Shown: positions 1-9,715, counted from the first letter of the stretch. The stretch: DNA of 64,000 nt from an uncultured Campylobacter sp. (GCF_963518785.1 NZ_CAUQKJ010000001.1:186001-250000); one strand, 5' to 3'. The notes: a model not told the origin generated them from the letters alone. Numbers and translations: made by a program.

Positions 1-241
1 CTACGAAGAAAAAGACTATCAGGGCGCTCTTAAGTTTTTCCTAAAATCTTGCGATGCTGCTTTGGCAGAGGGATGCCAAAGGGTTGGGCTAGCGTATTCA
101 AAGAAGGAATTTGGCGAGCCGGATCTGGATAAAGCGATGATCTACTACGACAAAGCCTGCAAGCTGGGAGCTGAGTTTAGCTGCAACGTAGTAGCTGCGA
201 TGAATAAAATAAATGCAAGCGAGGCTAATGCTACTAAATAG
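1..241 (+). CDS. Sel1-repeat (Hcp-like) protein, C-terminal fragment
   Basis: Partial gene entering from the left edge; the frame starting at base 2 is open to a TAG at 239-241, giving about 79 residues. It reads as Sel1-like/TPR repeats: ALKFFLKSCD, then a DLDKAMIYYDKACKLG repeat with cysteines spaced as in the cysteine-rich Helicobacter Hcp family (C-x-x-x pairs that form disulfides between helices). In that family the proteins are exported, disulfide-bridged helical solenoids. The signal peptide, if any, lies outside the window. Function of this copy is not known. Confidence 0.7.
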   Translation, partial: YEEKDYQGALKFFLKSCDAALAEGCQRVGLAYSKKEFGEPDLDKAMIYYDKACKLGAEFSCNVVAAMNKINASEANATK

Positions 242-875
242 ATGACAGGGCTAGCTAGATGATAATACGGCGAGATCGAAATTAACTTAGAAATTTTGCG
301 GAGCTTTATAGGATTTTATGAAATTCTGTGGAATTTTATTTCTAAATTTTATTGCTGAAATTCCGTATATTGCGATAATAGCGATAGATAGCGATTTTAA
401 AATTTCAGTATTTTGGAAGTTAGAATTTAATCTATGCTGTGGATTTTATTGACAGAATTTTAACTTATCATAGACTTATCCATCGCGATATAGGGATTTC
501 ATCATAATCTTAGTGCATCCCTGAAAGAGAAAAAATTGTGCAAACTAGCGAGTAGCTATGCAATCACAGCTGATATAGCAAAAATATCCGAAGAAGATCG
601 CACGGGGTAATCAATTTGCGAAGTAAGTAAAATCAATTCACAAGGGAATGGGAATCTATTAATAAACAAGTAAAATTATTCATCGCAAAGCAAGCAAAAT
701 CGATCTGTAAATGGGTAGATCAAGCTTAAAACTAACTCGAAGTAGCCTGTAAATAAACCAAATTGTAAGCAAGATAAATTTTAAGTAGGCATATTGTAAG
801 AAAGTAAAATTTTAGATGAGATAAGTGGGATAAATCGATTTCAAATCACCGTAGAAGTTGGATGACAGTCCTAAT
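242..875. other. Gene-free AT-rich stretch
   Basis: No credible ORF or RNA gene seen in 634 bases. Richer in AT than its surroundings, with loosely repeated phrases such as GCAAGCAAAAT, AAGTAAAAT and TGTAAATAAA between 600 and 820. It looks like a decayed repeat field between convergent genes. Confidence 0.5.
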
Positions 876-2264
876 TTAAAGCCCCATTTTTCCGGGATTT
901 AAGATGCCTTTTGGATCGAAAGCCCTTTTGATTGCGCGAAATAGCTCCATCTCTGCTGCGCTAAAAGCTAGTGGCATAAATTCTGCTTTGCTTAGCCCGA
1001 TGCCGTGCTCGCCGCTGAGCGTACCGCCAAGATTAACTGCAGCTTTGAAAATTTCGGTGATTGCGTCATGTCCGCGTCGCACCTGAGCTTCGTCCTTTTT
1101 GTCGGCGACCATGACGTTGGTGTGGACGTTGCCATCGCCCGTGTGCCCGAAGCAGGGCACGCGCACGCCGTATTTATCGCCGATGCGCGCGATACGGCGC
1201 AGTAGCTCGGGCAGCTGCGAGCGCGGGACGGTGATGTCCTCATTTAGCTTAAGCGTGCCGTAGATATTGATCGCCTGCGAGCAGTTGCGTCTCGCAAACC
1301 AAATGCCCGCACGCTCTTCTTCGCTTTCTGCGATGCGAAAGTCGCTCGCGCCGTTTTGAACGAAAATTTCTTTTATGAGTGCGAGCTCCTCCAAAAGCAC
1401 TGCTTCTAAATTGCCGTCGGTTTCGCAGATCAAAATCGCGCCCGCACCCTTCGGCAAGCCCTTGTGAAATTTCTCCTCGACCGCGGCTATGCACAGCGCG
1501 TCTAAAAATTCCATCGCCACGGGCGTGATACCGGCAGCCATCGTCTTATACACGGCATTCATTGCCGCATCTACGCTAGGAAAGACGCCCATCGCGGTCT
1601 TTTTAAGCTTTGGCATCGGGATTAGTTTGAGCGTGATTTCGGTGATGATGGCAAGCGCGCCTTCGCTTGCGATTAAAATTCCTACCACGTTGAAGCCTGC
1701 GACATCTTTGATAGTGCGTTTGCCCGCTCGGATCACCTCTCCATTAGGCAGTACCGCACGCAGTGCCATTACGTAGTCTTTGGTGATGCCGTATTTTGCG
1801 GCGCGCATACCGCCGGAGTTTTCGGCGACATTGCCTCCTAGCGTGGAATAATCCTGGCTTGCGGGATCGGGCGGATAAAAGAGCCCGCGCGCTGCGGCTG
1901 CTTTTTGCAGATCGATATTTATGCAGCCGGGTTGGACTACGGCGAGTAGATTTTGCATGTCGATTTCTAGAATTTTATTCATATGTTTTTCAAATGCTAA
2001 AATCACTCCGCCGTTTGCGGCTAAAGATCCACCCGTAAAACCGCTACCTGCGCCTCTTGGAACTATGGGGATTAAATTTTCGTTGCAGAATTTTAAAATT
2101 TGACTGACATCGTCCTCACTTCGCGGGAAAAGCACGCCGTCCGGCAGGCAGCGTCTTTTCGTCGCGTCGTAGCAGTATGCTGTGCGATGAGCCTCGTCAA
2201 AATAAGCGTTATCCGCGCCTAATAGATTTGTAAAAAACGCTTGTGCGGCGCTATTCGTCGCCAT
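876..2264 (-). CDS. glcD: FAD-binding oxidase, GlcD family
   Basis: 462-residue flavoprotein of the glycolate oxidase GlcD / D-lactate dehydrogenase family, which oxidises 2-hydroxy acids to 2-oxo acids. The PCMH-type FAD-binding domain is visible: PRGAGSGFTGG at residues 69-79 and GGNVAENSGGMRAAKYG near 145-160. The C-terminal FAD-oxidase domain carries HTGDGNVHTN and SGEHGIG, the typical metal/FAD-contact motifs. Full length for the family. It overlaps the next gene (2251-2979) by 14 bases, so the two are probably co-transcribed. The neighbourhood matches C. jejuni Cj1213c-Cj1215 and H. pylori HP0506-HP0509 as I recall them. Whether lactate or glycolate is the substrate cannot be read from sequence, and no GlcE/GlcF partner is in the window. 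Confidence 0.88.
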   Translation of the reverse strand: MATNSAAQAFFTNLLGADNAYFDEAHRTAYCYDATKRRCLPDGVLFPRSEDDVSQILKFCNENLIPIVPRGAGSGFTGGSLAANGGVILAFEKHMNKILEIDMQNLLAVVQPGCINIDLQKAAAARGLFYPPDPASQDYSTLGGNVAENSGGMRAAKYGITKDYVMALRAVLPNGEVIRAGKRTIKDVAGFNVVGILIASEGALAIITEITLKLIPMPKLKKTAMGVFPSVDAAMNAVYKTMAAGITPVAMEFLDALCIAAVEEKFHKGLPKGAGAILICETDGNLEAVLLEELALIKEIFVQNGASDFRIAESEEERAGIWFARRNCSQAINIYGTLKLNEDITVPRSQLPELLRRIARIGDKYGVRVPCFGHTGDGNVHTNVMVADKKDEAQVRRGHDAITEIFKAAVNLGGTLSGEHGIGLSKAEFMPLAFSAAEMELFRAIKRAFDPKGILNPGKMGL

Positions 2265-2979
2265 CTAAGCCCAGCAAATAGCGGTAGTGTTTGTCGTAAT
2301 CGCTGATCGGGCCATTAGTAAAGTCCCAAATGACGGTCTTTATCTCGCCCACGCGCGAGTAAAACGGCAGCTGATAATAAGCTACGCTGCCGCTAGCGAA
2401 CGTGCGCAAAGGCTTGAAGCTGCCGCAGTCGGCAAATACGCCTTGTTTATCCATCGCGATAAAAATCAGTCCGGCGCTGTTTTGCGCACAAATTTTACGA
2501 AAATCGTCGCGGCTGGGATTTGGCTTGTGGTTGTAGCTAAGATAGGCGCCGCCAAGATCCGGGTGGATAAAATTTATATTTGGAAAAGCTTTGATAACCT
2601 GCTCGTAAATTTCAGCGTTAGGCGCGACGATTATGGCGCGGTCATAGAGGAAATTTAAGATCACTTTATCGCCGCTTGAGGGTAAAATTTTAGGCAGCGG
2701 CAACGCCTCTTGAGCTAACATATCAAAAACCTCAAATCGCACCTTTGCCTTGCCTGCGCTTTTTTGCATCACGACGGCACGTGCGATGATGGAGCTTGCG
2801 CCGCTGCCGAAATTATGCATCACTACTCCACTGCTGCCTACGGCAATCGTAGGGCTATCTGCAATCTCGCCCGAACCATCCTTTACACTAAGTAGGGCGA
2901 TTTCGTATCGCGGCATGTTAAATTCCGCCCCTATAGCCGCACTTAAAAATAGACCTAAAATAAGTAAAGCTTTTTTCAA
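2251..2979 (-). CDS. Exported PgbA N-terminal-domain-like protein
   Basis: 242 residues with a clear Sec signal peptide (MKKALLILGLFLSAAIGAEF, cleavage probably after GA). The remainder is a globular secreted domain with no transmembrane segment. By position between glcD and the LytM endopeptidase it corresponds to C. jejuni Cj1214c and to H. pylori HP0508 (PgbA, plasminogen-binding protein), of which it would represent the N-terminal domain; this rests on synteny and general resemblance, not on an alignment. It is read divergently from the peptidase at 3118 and precedes glcD with a 14-base overlap. Plasminogen binding in H. pylori PgbA depends on a C-terminal lysine; here the end is DGDE, so that activity should not be assumed. 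Confidence 0.6.
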   Translation of the reverse strand: MKKALLILGLFLSAAIGAEFNMPRYEIALLSVKDGSGEIADSPTIAVGSSGVVMHNFGSGASSIIARAVVMQKSAGKAKVRFEVFDMLAQEALPLPKILPSSGDKVILNFLYDRAIIVAPNAEIYEQVIKAFPNINFIHPDLGGAYLSYNHKPNPSRDDFRKICAQNSAGLIFIAMDKQGVFADCGSFKPLRTFASGSVAYYQLPFYSRVGEIKTVIWDFTNGPISDYDKHYRYLLGLDGDE

Positions 2980-3077
2980 AATTCTGCTCCTGAATAAAAT
3001 TTCGGCTAATTATACATAAAACTTTGAAATTAGCGATAAAATTCCACGGTATTTACGAAATATAAGCGTTTTTTCGT

Positions 3078-3083
3078 TACAAT
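3078..3083 (+). promoter_or_regulatory. Probable -10 box for the LytM endopeptidase
   Basis: TACAAT lies 34 bases before the ATG at 3118, preceded by a T-rich run (GTTTTTTCG), as usual for Campylobacter sigma-70 promoters, which lack a good -35. Confidence 0.4.
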
Positions 3084-3117
3084 CCCGCCTTAAAATAATA
3101 TTTCAAAGCGGTTTTAT

Positions 3118-4287
3118 ATGACTAGAATTTTTATATTGCTTTTTCTGTGGATAGGCGTGGTTTTTGCGAACAACCCCAGCGTAGAGAAGTTTGCCTGGCC
3201 CGATGGCGTGAGTCTGCTGCAATTTATGGAAACCGCGGGCATCCCCGCATCTGTATATTACGACCTGGATAAAGAGGATCAGGAGCTTGCCGCTGAGGTG
3301 CGAGCGGGCGTGGAGTGTCAAATTTTGCGTGATCCCGCAGGTCGCGTCTCCCAGCTGTTAATTCCCGTCAGCGAGGAGCTTCAGATCCACATCTACCGCG
3401 ATAAATTCGGCACTTTTAGATTCGTTTATACTCCGATAGTTTATGAGGAAAACAGCTACTCATTAGGAATTCAGATCGAAAGCTCGCCCTATCAAGACAT
3501 CATCAAAGCTACGGGCAATGCGGCTTTAGCAAATGAGTTTATGCTTGTTTTTAAAAACGAGGTAAATTTTAAAAAGCTGCAAAAGGGCGATCGGCTTGTG
3601 ATCCTGTATGAGCAAAAGACGCGTCTTGGCAAACCTTTTGGCGGAGTAAATATCACCGCAGGAATGATCGAGGAAAATAAAAAGCCCAAATCGCTATATT
3701 TTTTCGATGATAAATACTACGACCGAAGCGGCAAAAAGGTCGAATCTTTTCTGCTAATCACGCCGCTTGTTTATACTAGAATTTCATCCTATTTTACCCC
3801 AAAAAGATTTCATCCGATTTTAAAGCGATATCGCGCGCATCTGGGTGTGGATTACGCAGCCCCCAAAGGCACTAGAGTAAATGCTGCAGGAGCGGGCAAG
3901 ATTAGCTTCGTAGGGCGTAAAAACGGCTACGGCAATACTGTCGAAATCAACCACGGCGGCGGTATCAGCACGCTTTATGCACATCTTAGCGGCTTTGCTA
4001 GTGGCACAAAAGCAGGCGTTAGCGTCAAGCAAGGTCAGTTAATCGCCTATGTGGGCTCGACCGGGCTTAGTTCGGGACCGCATCTGCACTTCGGACTTTA
4101 TAAAAATAAGCAGGCGATAGATCCGCTTAAGGTAGTCAAGATTGAAAAAACTAACGTTATAAGCGCTGAGGAGCTTAAATTTAAAGCTCTCGTCAAAGAT
4201 ATGGACGCTAGAATGGCTGCGGCTAAAGACGGCTCGAAAAACCCTGCTAAATTTGAAAACTACGAGTCGCTTATCACGATAAATTAA
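3118..4287 (+). CDS. M23/LytM peptidoglycan endopeptidase, Csd3/Pgp3-like
   Basis: 389 residues with an N-terminal signal peptide (MTRIFILLFLWIGVVFA), so periplasmic. The C-terminal half is a LytM domain with the zinc ligands in HLGVDYAAPKGTRV (H-x-x-x-D), the catalytic YAHLSGF and HLHFGLY motifs. The N-terminal half (residues 20-230) matches the inhibitory/propeptide region of the Helicobacter Csd3 (HdpA) group. In that family the enzyme is a D,D-endopeptidase/carboxypeptidase trimming cross-links, needed for helical cell shape. Divergent from the PgbA-like gene and followed 8 bases later by mgtE. Shape function is inferred from the family. Confidence 0.82.
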   Translation: MTRIFILLFLWIGVVFANNPSVEKFAWPDGVSLLQFMETAGIPASVYYDLDKEDQELAAEVRAGVECQILRDPAGRVSQLLIPVSEELQIHIYRDKFGTFRFVYTPIVYEENSYSLGIQIESSPYQDIIKATGNAALANEFMLVFKNEVNFKKLQKGDRLVILYEQKTRLGKPFGGVNITAGMIEENKKPKSLYFFDDKYYDRSGKKVESFLLITPLVYTRISSYFTPKRFHPILKRYRAHLGVDYAAPKGTRVNAAGAGKISFVGRKNGYGNTVEINHGGGISTLYAHLSGFASGTKAGVSVKQGQLIAYVGSTGLSSGPHLHFGLYKNKQAIDPLKVVKIEKTNVISAEELKFKALVKDMDARMAAAKDGSKNPAKFENYESLITIN

Positions 4288-4295
4288 GGCTGAAA

Positions 4296-5675
4296 ATGGA
4301 AAATAAAGAGCAGCTGGACGACGTCGAGGAAGCCAAAGCGCTTCTTGATGCGCACCTGGATGATACGCTTGAGCATGAGCTGAGTGCCGCCGATCTTACG
4401 GAGCATTTAAAAACTCTAAAAAAGCATGACGAAGAAAAATACGTAGAATTCTTAAAAAAGCTAGATCCTGAGGATCTTGCCGATGCTGCGCTTGAGATGC
4501 CCGAGCATATGCTCGAAGATGTCATCGAAACTCTGCCTCACGAAAAGATCGTAAAAGCGATTGAGGAGCTTGAAAGCGACGATCAGGCGGAGCTTTTGCA
4601 AAATATCGGCGAAATCGACGAGGACAAGGCCGAGCAGATTTTCTATGGGCTTGACGAGGATGATCGCCACGATATTCTTACTATCTCCAAATATAGCGAA
4701 GACGAGGCGGGCGCGTATATGCAGACCGAGGTCTTTAGCGCGAGGCAGGATCAGACCCTGGGGCAGGCGGTCGAGATGCTGCGCGTTATGCGCGAAAAGG
4801 ACGAGATCGAGAACGTCTTTCAACTCTTTGTGCTCGATAAAAAGGGACATCTGCTTACGAGCTTTTCGACGTCCGATCTTATTTTATATGATTTTTCGCT
4901 CACGCTGGAGCAAATTTCACAAAAATTCGGCGCCGAAAATAAAATCCACTTCGCCACCGATACCGACAAGATCGATGACGTGATCAAGGATTTTGAGGAG
5001 TTCGACCTTAACGTCATCCCTGTTGTCGATGCTAACGGCGTGCTCATCGGGCGTATCACCGCCGATGATATCCACGATCTCATTCAAGAGCGCGCCACCG
5101 AGCAAATTTACAACCTCGCGGGCGTCGATGACGAAGCGGAGGACGATGAGACTACGATCTTTAAGGCGGGCCGCGCGCGCGCTGTGTGGCTAGCGGTAAA
5201 TTTATGCACGGCGATCGTAAGCTCCACGATCATCGGGCTTTTTGACGCTACTATCGAAAAGCTAGTCGCGCTCGCCGTGCTTATGCCAATAGTCGCCTCC
5301 ATGGGCGGTAACACAGGCACGCAGGCGCTTACGGTAACCGTGCGCCGCTTGGCTCTGGGCGAGATAGCGTTTAAAGATAAAAAGCAGGTTCTCTTTCGCG
5401 AGATTACGATCGCTTTTATAAACGGCCTCATTTTTGCCACGCTGATGGGGTTTGTGGCGTATTTTTGGTTCGGCATTAAGCTTTTGGGGCTAGTGATTGC
5501 GATGTCGATGGTGCTAAATTTAACGCTTGCGGGGCTTTTTGGCGCCGTCATTCCGATCACGCTTAAAAAATTAAATATCGACCCCGCCGTCGGCAGCTCC
5601 GTGCTGCTTACCACGGTTACGGACATCGTGGGATTTTTTAGCTTTTTAGGACTTGCGACATGGATACTACTATAA
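4296..5675 (+). CDS. mgtE: Magnesium transporter MgtE
   Basis: 459 residues, normal length. The acidic N-terminal MgtE_N domain (residues 1-130) is followed by two CBS domains (about 135-255; VFQLFVLDKKGH and DLNVIPVVDANGV) and a five-helix membrane domain (about 280-459). The pore signature ASMGGNTGTQALTVTVRR is intact. MgtE is a homodimeric Mg2+ channel of the inner membrane that closes when Mg2+ fills its cytosolic CBS/N domains. The ATG follows the peptidase stop by 8 bases and the gene end overlaps the Nudix gene by 16 bases, so these three genes are probably one transcript. Confidence 0.93.
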   Translation: MENKEQLDDVEEAKALLDAHLDDTLEHELSAADLTEHLKTLKKHDEEKYVEFLKKLDPEDLADAALEMPEHMLEDVIETLPHEKIVKAIEELESDDQAELLQNIGEIDEDKAEQIFYGLDEDDRHDILTISKYSEDEAGAYMQTEVFSARQDQTLGQAVEMLRVMREKDEIENVFQLFVLDKKGHLLTSFSTSDLILYDFSLTLEQISQKFGAENKIHFATDTDKIDDVIKDFEEFDLNVIPVVDANGVLIGRITADDIHDLIQERATEQIYNLAGVDDEAEDDETTIFKAGRARAVWLAVNLCTAIVSSTIIGLFDATIEKLVALAVLMPIVASMGGNTGTQALTVTVRRLALGEIAFKDKKQVLFREITIAFINGLIFATLMGFVAYFWFGIKLLGLVIAMSMVLNLTLAGLFGAVIPITLKKLNIDPAVGSSVLLTTVTDIVGFFSFLGLATWILL

Positions 5676-6247
5676 AAAATTTTAAAATTTCCGAGCTTAA
5701 AAGCTCAAATTTCGTTAAACCCTTTCGCCTGAGCTTCGAGATGGACGGCGTAGCGCGCGCGTGGGACTGCGTCAAGGTGCACGATAGCGTATCGATTTTG
5801 CTCTACCATACGCAGCGCGACGCGCTCTTGCTCGTCAAGCAGTTTCGCCCCAGCGTGTGGTTTTATCAAGAGGAAGGCTTAATAAATTCGCCCGAAAAGG
5901 GCTACACCTATGAGCTTTGCGCTGGCATTTTAGACAAGGGCATCAGCGAGGAGCAAACGGCGATCGAAGAGGTGCTTGAGGAGACGGGATATGCCGTGAA
6001 GGATCTGAAATTTATCACGAGCTATTACAGCGCCCTGGGCTTTGCGGCGAACCGTCAAATTTTATACTTCGCGTGCATCGACGAATCGATGAAGATCGGT
6101 AGCGGCGGCGGCGTGGACGGCGAGAAGATCGAGCTTTTCTACCTGCCTGCGGCTAAGGCGCGAGAGTTTATGTTTGACGAAAAGATCGTGCGCGCGCCGG
6201 GGCTGATCTTGGCATTTCAATGGTTTTTGAGCGAGTTTAAAGCTTAG
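5660..6247 (+). CDS. Nudix hydrolase, ADP-ribose/UDP-sugar pyrophosphatase type
   Basis: 195 residues of the NudF/UDP-sugar diphosphatase branch of Nudix hydrolases, cytosolic enzymes that cleave nucleoside-diphosphate sugars. The Nudix box reads GILDKGISEEQTAIEEVLEE followed by TGY. The EExxEE core that binds Mg2+ is present, but the first Glu of the GX5E pattern is Ile and the usual Arg of REUXEE is Glu. I recall similar variants in Campylobacterota homologues, so this is probably a clade variant, not decay. The start overlaps mgtE by 16 bases. Substrate cannot be decided from sequence. Confidence 0.82.
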   Translation: MDTTIKNFKISELKSSNFVKPFRLSFEMDGVARAWDCVKVHDSVSILLYHTQRDALLLVKQFRPSVWFYQEEGLINSPEKGYTYELCAGILDKGISEEQTAIEEVLEETGYAVKDLKFITSYYSALGFAANRQILYFACIDESMKIGSGGGVDGEKIELFYLPAAKAREFMFDEKIVRAPGLILAFQWFLSEFKA

Positions 6248-6314
6248 CGGCGAGATGGAATTTCGTGTGCCATCGCGCGTTTTTGCGTCTCGGCTTTAAA
6301 TTTAAAGGACGGCG

Positions 6315-7361
6315 ATGAGGGTTTTACTTAGGCTGTGTATTATCGCGGCGTGCCTTTATGTGGCGATCGCGGCGGGACTTTATATCTTTCAGGAGCGGCT
6401 GATATTTTTGGGCGAGCCGCTAGATAAAAACTTCAAATTTAGCTTTGAAAATTCCGAATTTGTAGGACTTGTGAACGCGCCCGAGAGCGGCGCGCATTTA
6501 GATATGCAGGCGTCTGCTACGCAAAATATTGCCGCTACAAAGAGCGGCGCGGACGAAAACACTTCCGCGGTTGATGCCGCAAAAGAAGGCGCCGTCGCAG
6601 CGGGTGAGATCAAAAGCGAAAGCGCTCAAACTAGCGCCGAGCATATCGGCGAAAACGTCGCAGTAAACGGCAATTCGGGTAATAACGCAAACGTCGCTGC
6701 GATAAAATTTCAAGAGATCAATATCCCGTTTGGGGGCGGGTTGATAAACGGGCTGAAATTTAGTGCGGCAGAGCCTAAAGGCGCGATTTTGTTCTTTCAC
6801 GGCAACTTCGGCGACGTGAGCGGCTGGGGCGCATACGGCGCGGATTTTGCGGCTTTGGGATACGATTTTTATATTTTCGATTACCCGGGCTACGGCAAAT
6901 CGGACGGCAAAATTTCATCGCAGCAGCAGCTTTTTGCGAGCGCGGATGCGATGAGCCTCTACGTTTTAGCGCAGCATTCGCCAAGAAAGCTCACGATGAT
7001 CGGCTACTCGATCGGAAGCGGCATCGCGGCACAGCAGGCTGCGAAGTGGGATGCGGCGCGGCTGATTTTGCTCGCGCCGTATTTTAGTTTCGAGCGGCTT
7101 GCGCACGAAAAAATCCCCTTCGTACCGAAGTTCTTGATCCGCTATAAGATTCCGACCGCGGAATTTTTGCACGCGGCGCGTAGCACTCAGATCACGCTCA
7201 TTCACGGAGCCGCCGACGAGCTGATACCGGTGCGCCACTGTCGCGATCTTGCGGGATCTCTTAAGGCGGGCGATCTATTTTATGAAATACCAGATGCGCG
7301 GCATAATGGACTGCTGGCAATGCCCCGTATTTGGGAAATTTTAAAAGAGAGGCTGCGCTAA
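6315..7361 (+). CDS. Membrane-anchored alpha/beta hydrolase with low-complexity insert
   Basis: 348 residues. An N-terminal hydrophobic helix (residues 4-25) anchors it, as in the BEM46/YfhR-like hydrolases. The catalytic triad is visible: oxyanion HGNFGD (162-167), nucleophile Ser232 in GYSIGSG, Asp301 in GAADELIP, His330 in DARHNG. Between the anchor and the hydrolase core, residues about 55-128 form an Ala/Ser/Asn/Glu-rich stretch (AATKSGADENTSAVDAAKEG and onward) that has no counterpart in the fold and resembles the inserts seen in rsmD and tlyA nearby. The gene starts 67 bases after the Nudix stop. Substrate unknown. Confidence 0.78.
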   Translation: MRVLLRLCIIAACLYVAIAAGLYIFQERLIFLGEPLDKNFKFSFENSEFVGLVNAPESGAHLDMQASATQNIAATKSGADENTSAVDAAKEGAVAAGEIKSESAQTSAEHIGENVAVNGNSGNNANVAAIKFQEINIPFGGGLINGLKFSAAEPKGAILFFHGNFGDVSGWGAYGADFAALGYDFYIFDYPGYGKSDGKISSQQQLFASADAMSLYVLAQHSPRKLTMIGYSIGSGIAAQQAAKWDAARLILLAPYFSFERLAHEKIPFVPKFLIRYKIPTAEFLHAARSTQITLIHGAADELIPVRHCRDLAGSLKAGDLFYEIPDARHNGLLAMPRIWEILKERLR

Positions 7362-7931
7362 TCTAGCGGAGCTCGGCGTAAAATTCCATGCAAAATTCGA
7401 CCGCTAAATTTTAAAATTTTACGTAGAATTCCACGCGGATTAGGTCATCGTAAAATAAGATGAAATTTTATAGCGGCAAAACACGGCGCAAAAAACGAGG
7501 GCGCAATTTCAAATCAAAATTTATGCGCCGTTAGCGTAAGCATAGAGCCAATTTTGTAGCGCTAAATTCTTTCTAGCTCAGCTATGCCGTAAATTTAAAA
7601 CTAAATTTGCGCCGTACCGCGACGCCGTATGTTTTAGTCGCGATAAAATTCTGTGAAATTTTATCTCCGAAGCCGCTTATAGATTTCAAGTCTAAATTTT
7701 ATATTTACGCCCTGACGACGCCGCATTTTAGCCGCGTAAAATTCTGCCATATGAAATTCTATCTCGCAAAATTCTATCTCGTAGAATTTTAATTCGCTGC
7801 GCTCAAATTTTATCCGACGTTCCGAAATTTATCCCGCCGCGTCTAAATTTCTCCAGCCCGCCGCGCTTTACCGAAATTTATATTTAGTTGTTGTAAAATG
7901 CGTTTTTAAAAGGATTTTAGCGGGTTGTGAT
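7362..7931. repeat. Degenerate AAATTTTA repeat field
   Basis: 570 bases without a gene. Filled with irregularly spaced copies of AAATTTTA / AAATTCTATCTCGC / AAATTTATCCCGCCGCG separated by 8-20 GC-rich bases, clearest at 7720-7870. An ORF at 7607-7792 is only an open frame through these repeats. A weak TAAAAT about 40 bases before the TRIC gene may be its promoter. Confidence 0.55.
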
Positions 7932-8549
7932 ATGAGTATTTTAGAGCTTACAGAGTGCGTGGGCATCGCTTCGGCGGCGCTTAGCGGGTTTTTATTCGGC
8001 GTGAAGAAAGGCTGCGATTGGCTTGGGATCTTTATCGCGGCATTTTTGACCGCGCTTGGCGGCGGGATCATGCGCGACACCTTGGTAAGTCGCGAGATCT
8101 ACTCATTCACGCACTATGCGCCCGTAACCATCGTGCTTGCGGTGAGTGCCGTAGCTATTTTTGCCAAGCTTTACGAAAACCGCGATTTGGAGGGTAAATT
8201 TTTATTTATTCTAACCGATGCGATCGACGTCGTAAGCTTTTCGATCGTGGGAGCGATGGTCGCGCTAAGCTACAATCACAACGTTTTTGGCGTGGTGCTA
8301 ATCGCATTTTGCAACGGCGTGGGCGGCGGCATTTTGCGCGACGTACTGCTGAACGAAGTGCCGTGGTTTTTGCATACGGGGCTTTACGGCACGATAAGCA
8401 TGGGCGTGGGCTTGATATATTTCGTGCTTGATGGATTGGGGCTTAGCGGCGTAGTTTCGGTGCTTATTTTGTTGGTTTTAGGAGTTGCGTTTCGCATGGT
8501 GGCTTATTACAAATCTTGGCATCTGCCTAAAGTGGAGTATAAAAAATGA
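7932..8549 (+). CDS. TRIC-type trimeric cation channel (UPF0126/YadS family)
   Basis: 205 residues, about seven membrane helices. Two internally repeated UPF0126 halves are visible, each with its glycine signature: GGGIMRDTLV (about residues 45-54) and GGGILRDVLL (about 130-139). Prokaryotic TRIC channels are homotrimeric K+/Na+ channels of the inner membrane; some homologues were earlier suspected of glycine transport. SD sequence AAAAGGA lies upstream of the ATG. Its stop overlaps the argD start by 4 bases (ATGA), so it is translationally coupled to the arginine gene. Confidence 0.85.
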   Translation: MSILELTECVGIASAALSGFLFGVKKGCDWLGIFIAAFLTALGGGIMRDTLVSREIYSFTHYAPVTIVLAVSAVAIFAKLYENRDLEGKFLFILTDAIDVVSFSIVGAMVALSYNHNVFGVVLIAFCNGVGGGILRDVLLNEVPWFLHTGLYGTISMGVGLIYFVLDGLGLSGVVSVLILLVLGVAFRMVAYYKSWHLPKVEYKK

Positions 8550-9715
8550 ACTATTTGATGGATAATTTCGCGCGCGTAAACGTGGCGCTGGTAAGAGGCG
8601 AGGGCTCGATAGTCTATGACGAAACGGGCAAGGACTACGTGGATTTTGGCGCGGGCATCGGCGTAAACTGCCTGGGGCACGCAAACGATATCGTGCTGGA
8701 AGCGATCGGCACGCAAGCCGCGCAGATCATCCACGGCTCAAATATCTATAGAATTCTGCCCCAAGAAGCCCTGGCTCAAAAGATTAGCGAGCTTTTAGGG
8801 TACCGTACATACGCGGTGTTTTGCAACTCGGGCGCGGAGGCTAACGAAGCGGCGATCAAAATGGCGCGCAAATACGGCACCGTAAATTTTCCTAATAAGA
8901 AATTTGAAATTCTAACTTTGCGAAATTCCTTCCATGGTCGCACGCTAGCTACTCTACAAGCTACCGGGCAGGAGAAATTTCATCCGGAAATTTTTGCGCC
9001 CTATATGCCCGGGTTTAAATTTTTCGACGATATCGAGGAGATCATCGCGCACATCGATGAAAACAGCATCGCCGTGATGATCGAGCTAGTCCAGGGCGAG
9101 GGCGGCATCAAGCCTCTAGATAAGGCGAGCGTGCAAAGGCTGGCGGCTGTTTTAAAAGAGAGAAAGCTGCTTTTAATCACCGACGAGGTGCAGTGCGGCG
9201 TATATCGCACGGGCGAGTTCGCGACGTCGCAAATTTACGGCATCCGTCCCGACATCATCACCTTTGCTAAAGGGCTTGCGGGCGGCGTGCCGATCGGCGC
9301 GTGCGTGGCGCAGCAAAATATTTTCGCTCCGGGCGAGCACGGCAGCACCTTCGGCGGTAACTTTTTGGCGACCTCTACGGCGCTTGCGGTGCTTTCGCAG
9401 CTTCAGTTTTTAAAAGCGAGCGGCAAGCTTGATAAGACTATAAAAAGATTTATCAAAAAACTGGACGCCATCGCCGCAGACTATCCTAGCCTGATCGAAA
9501 AGCGCGTGGGGCTCGGTCTGATGCAAGGCCTCGTGTTGCGCGATGAAAAAAACTTGGGCGAGATCTTTAACAAAGCCCTGCAAAACGGACTTTTGATTCT
9601 AAAATCAGGCAAGCGCACCCTTAGATTTTTGCCTGCATTAAATATCAAAAAATCCGAGATTAAAGAGGGCTTTGCGCACCTACGCAAGAGCCTGGACGAG
9701 ATAGTGCGGGCGTGA
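8546..9715 (+). CDS. argD: Acetylornithine aminotransferase
   Basis: 389 residues, class III PLP aminotransferase of arginine synthesis (N-acetylglutamate semialdehyde to N-acetylornithine); homologues may also act on N-succinyl-diaminopimelate. Visible motifs: CNSGAEANEAAIKMARK (phosphate-binding), LITDEVQCG (Asp of the cofactor site) and TFAKGLAGGVPIGA with the Schiff-base lysine. Full length. Four-base overlaps on both sides (ATGA with the TRIC gene, GTGA with the next gene) place it in a gapless operon. The pathway partner argB lies elsewhere in the window at 52799-53656. Confidence 0.92.
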   Translation: MNYLMDNFARVNVALVRGEGSIVYDETGKDYVDFGAGIGVNCLGHANDIVLEAIGTQAAQIIHGSNIYRILPQEALAQKISELLGYRTYAVFCNSGAEANEAAIKMARKYGTVNFPNKKFEILTLRNSFHGRTLATLQATGQEKFHPEIFAPYMPGFKFFDDIEEIIAHIDENSIAVMIELVQGEGGIKPLDKASVQRLAAVLKERKLLLITDEVQCGVYRTGEFATSQIYGIRPDIITFAKGLAGGVPIGACVAQQNIFAPGEHGSTFGGNFLATSTALAVLSQLQFLKASGKLDKTIKRFIKKLDAIAADYPSLIEKRVGLGLMQGLVLRDEKNLGEIFNKALQNGLLILKSGKRTLRFLPALNIKKSEIKEGFAHLRKSLDEIVRA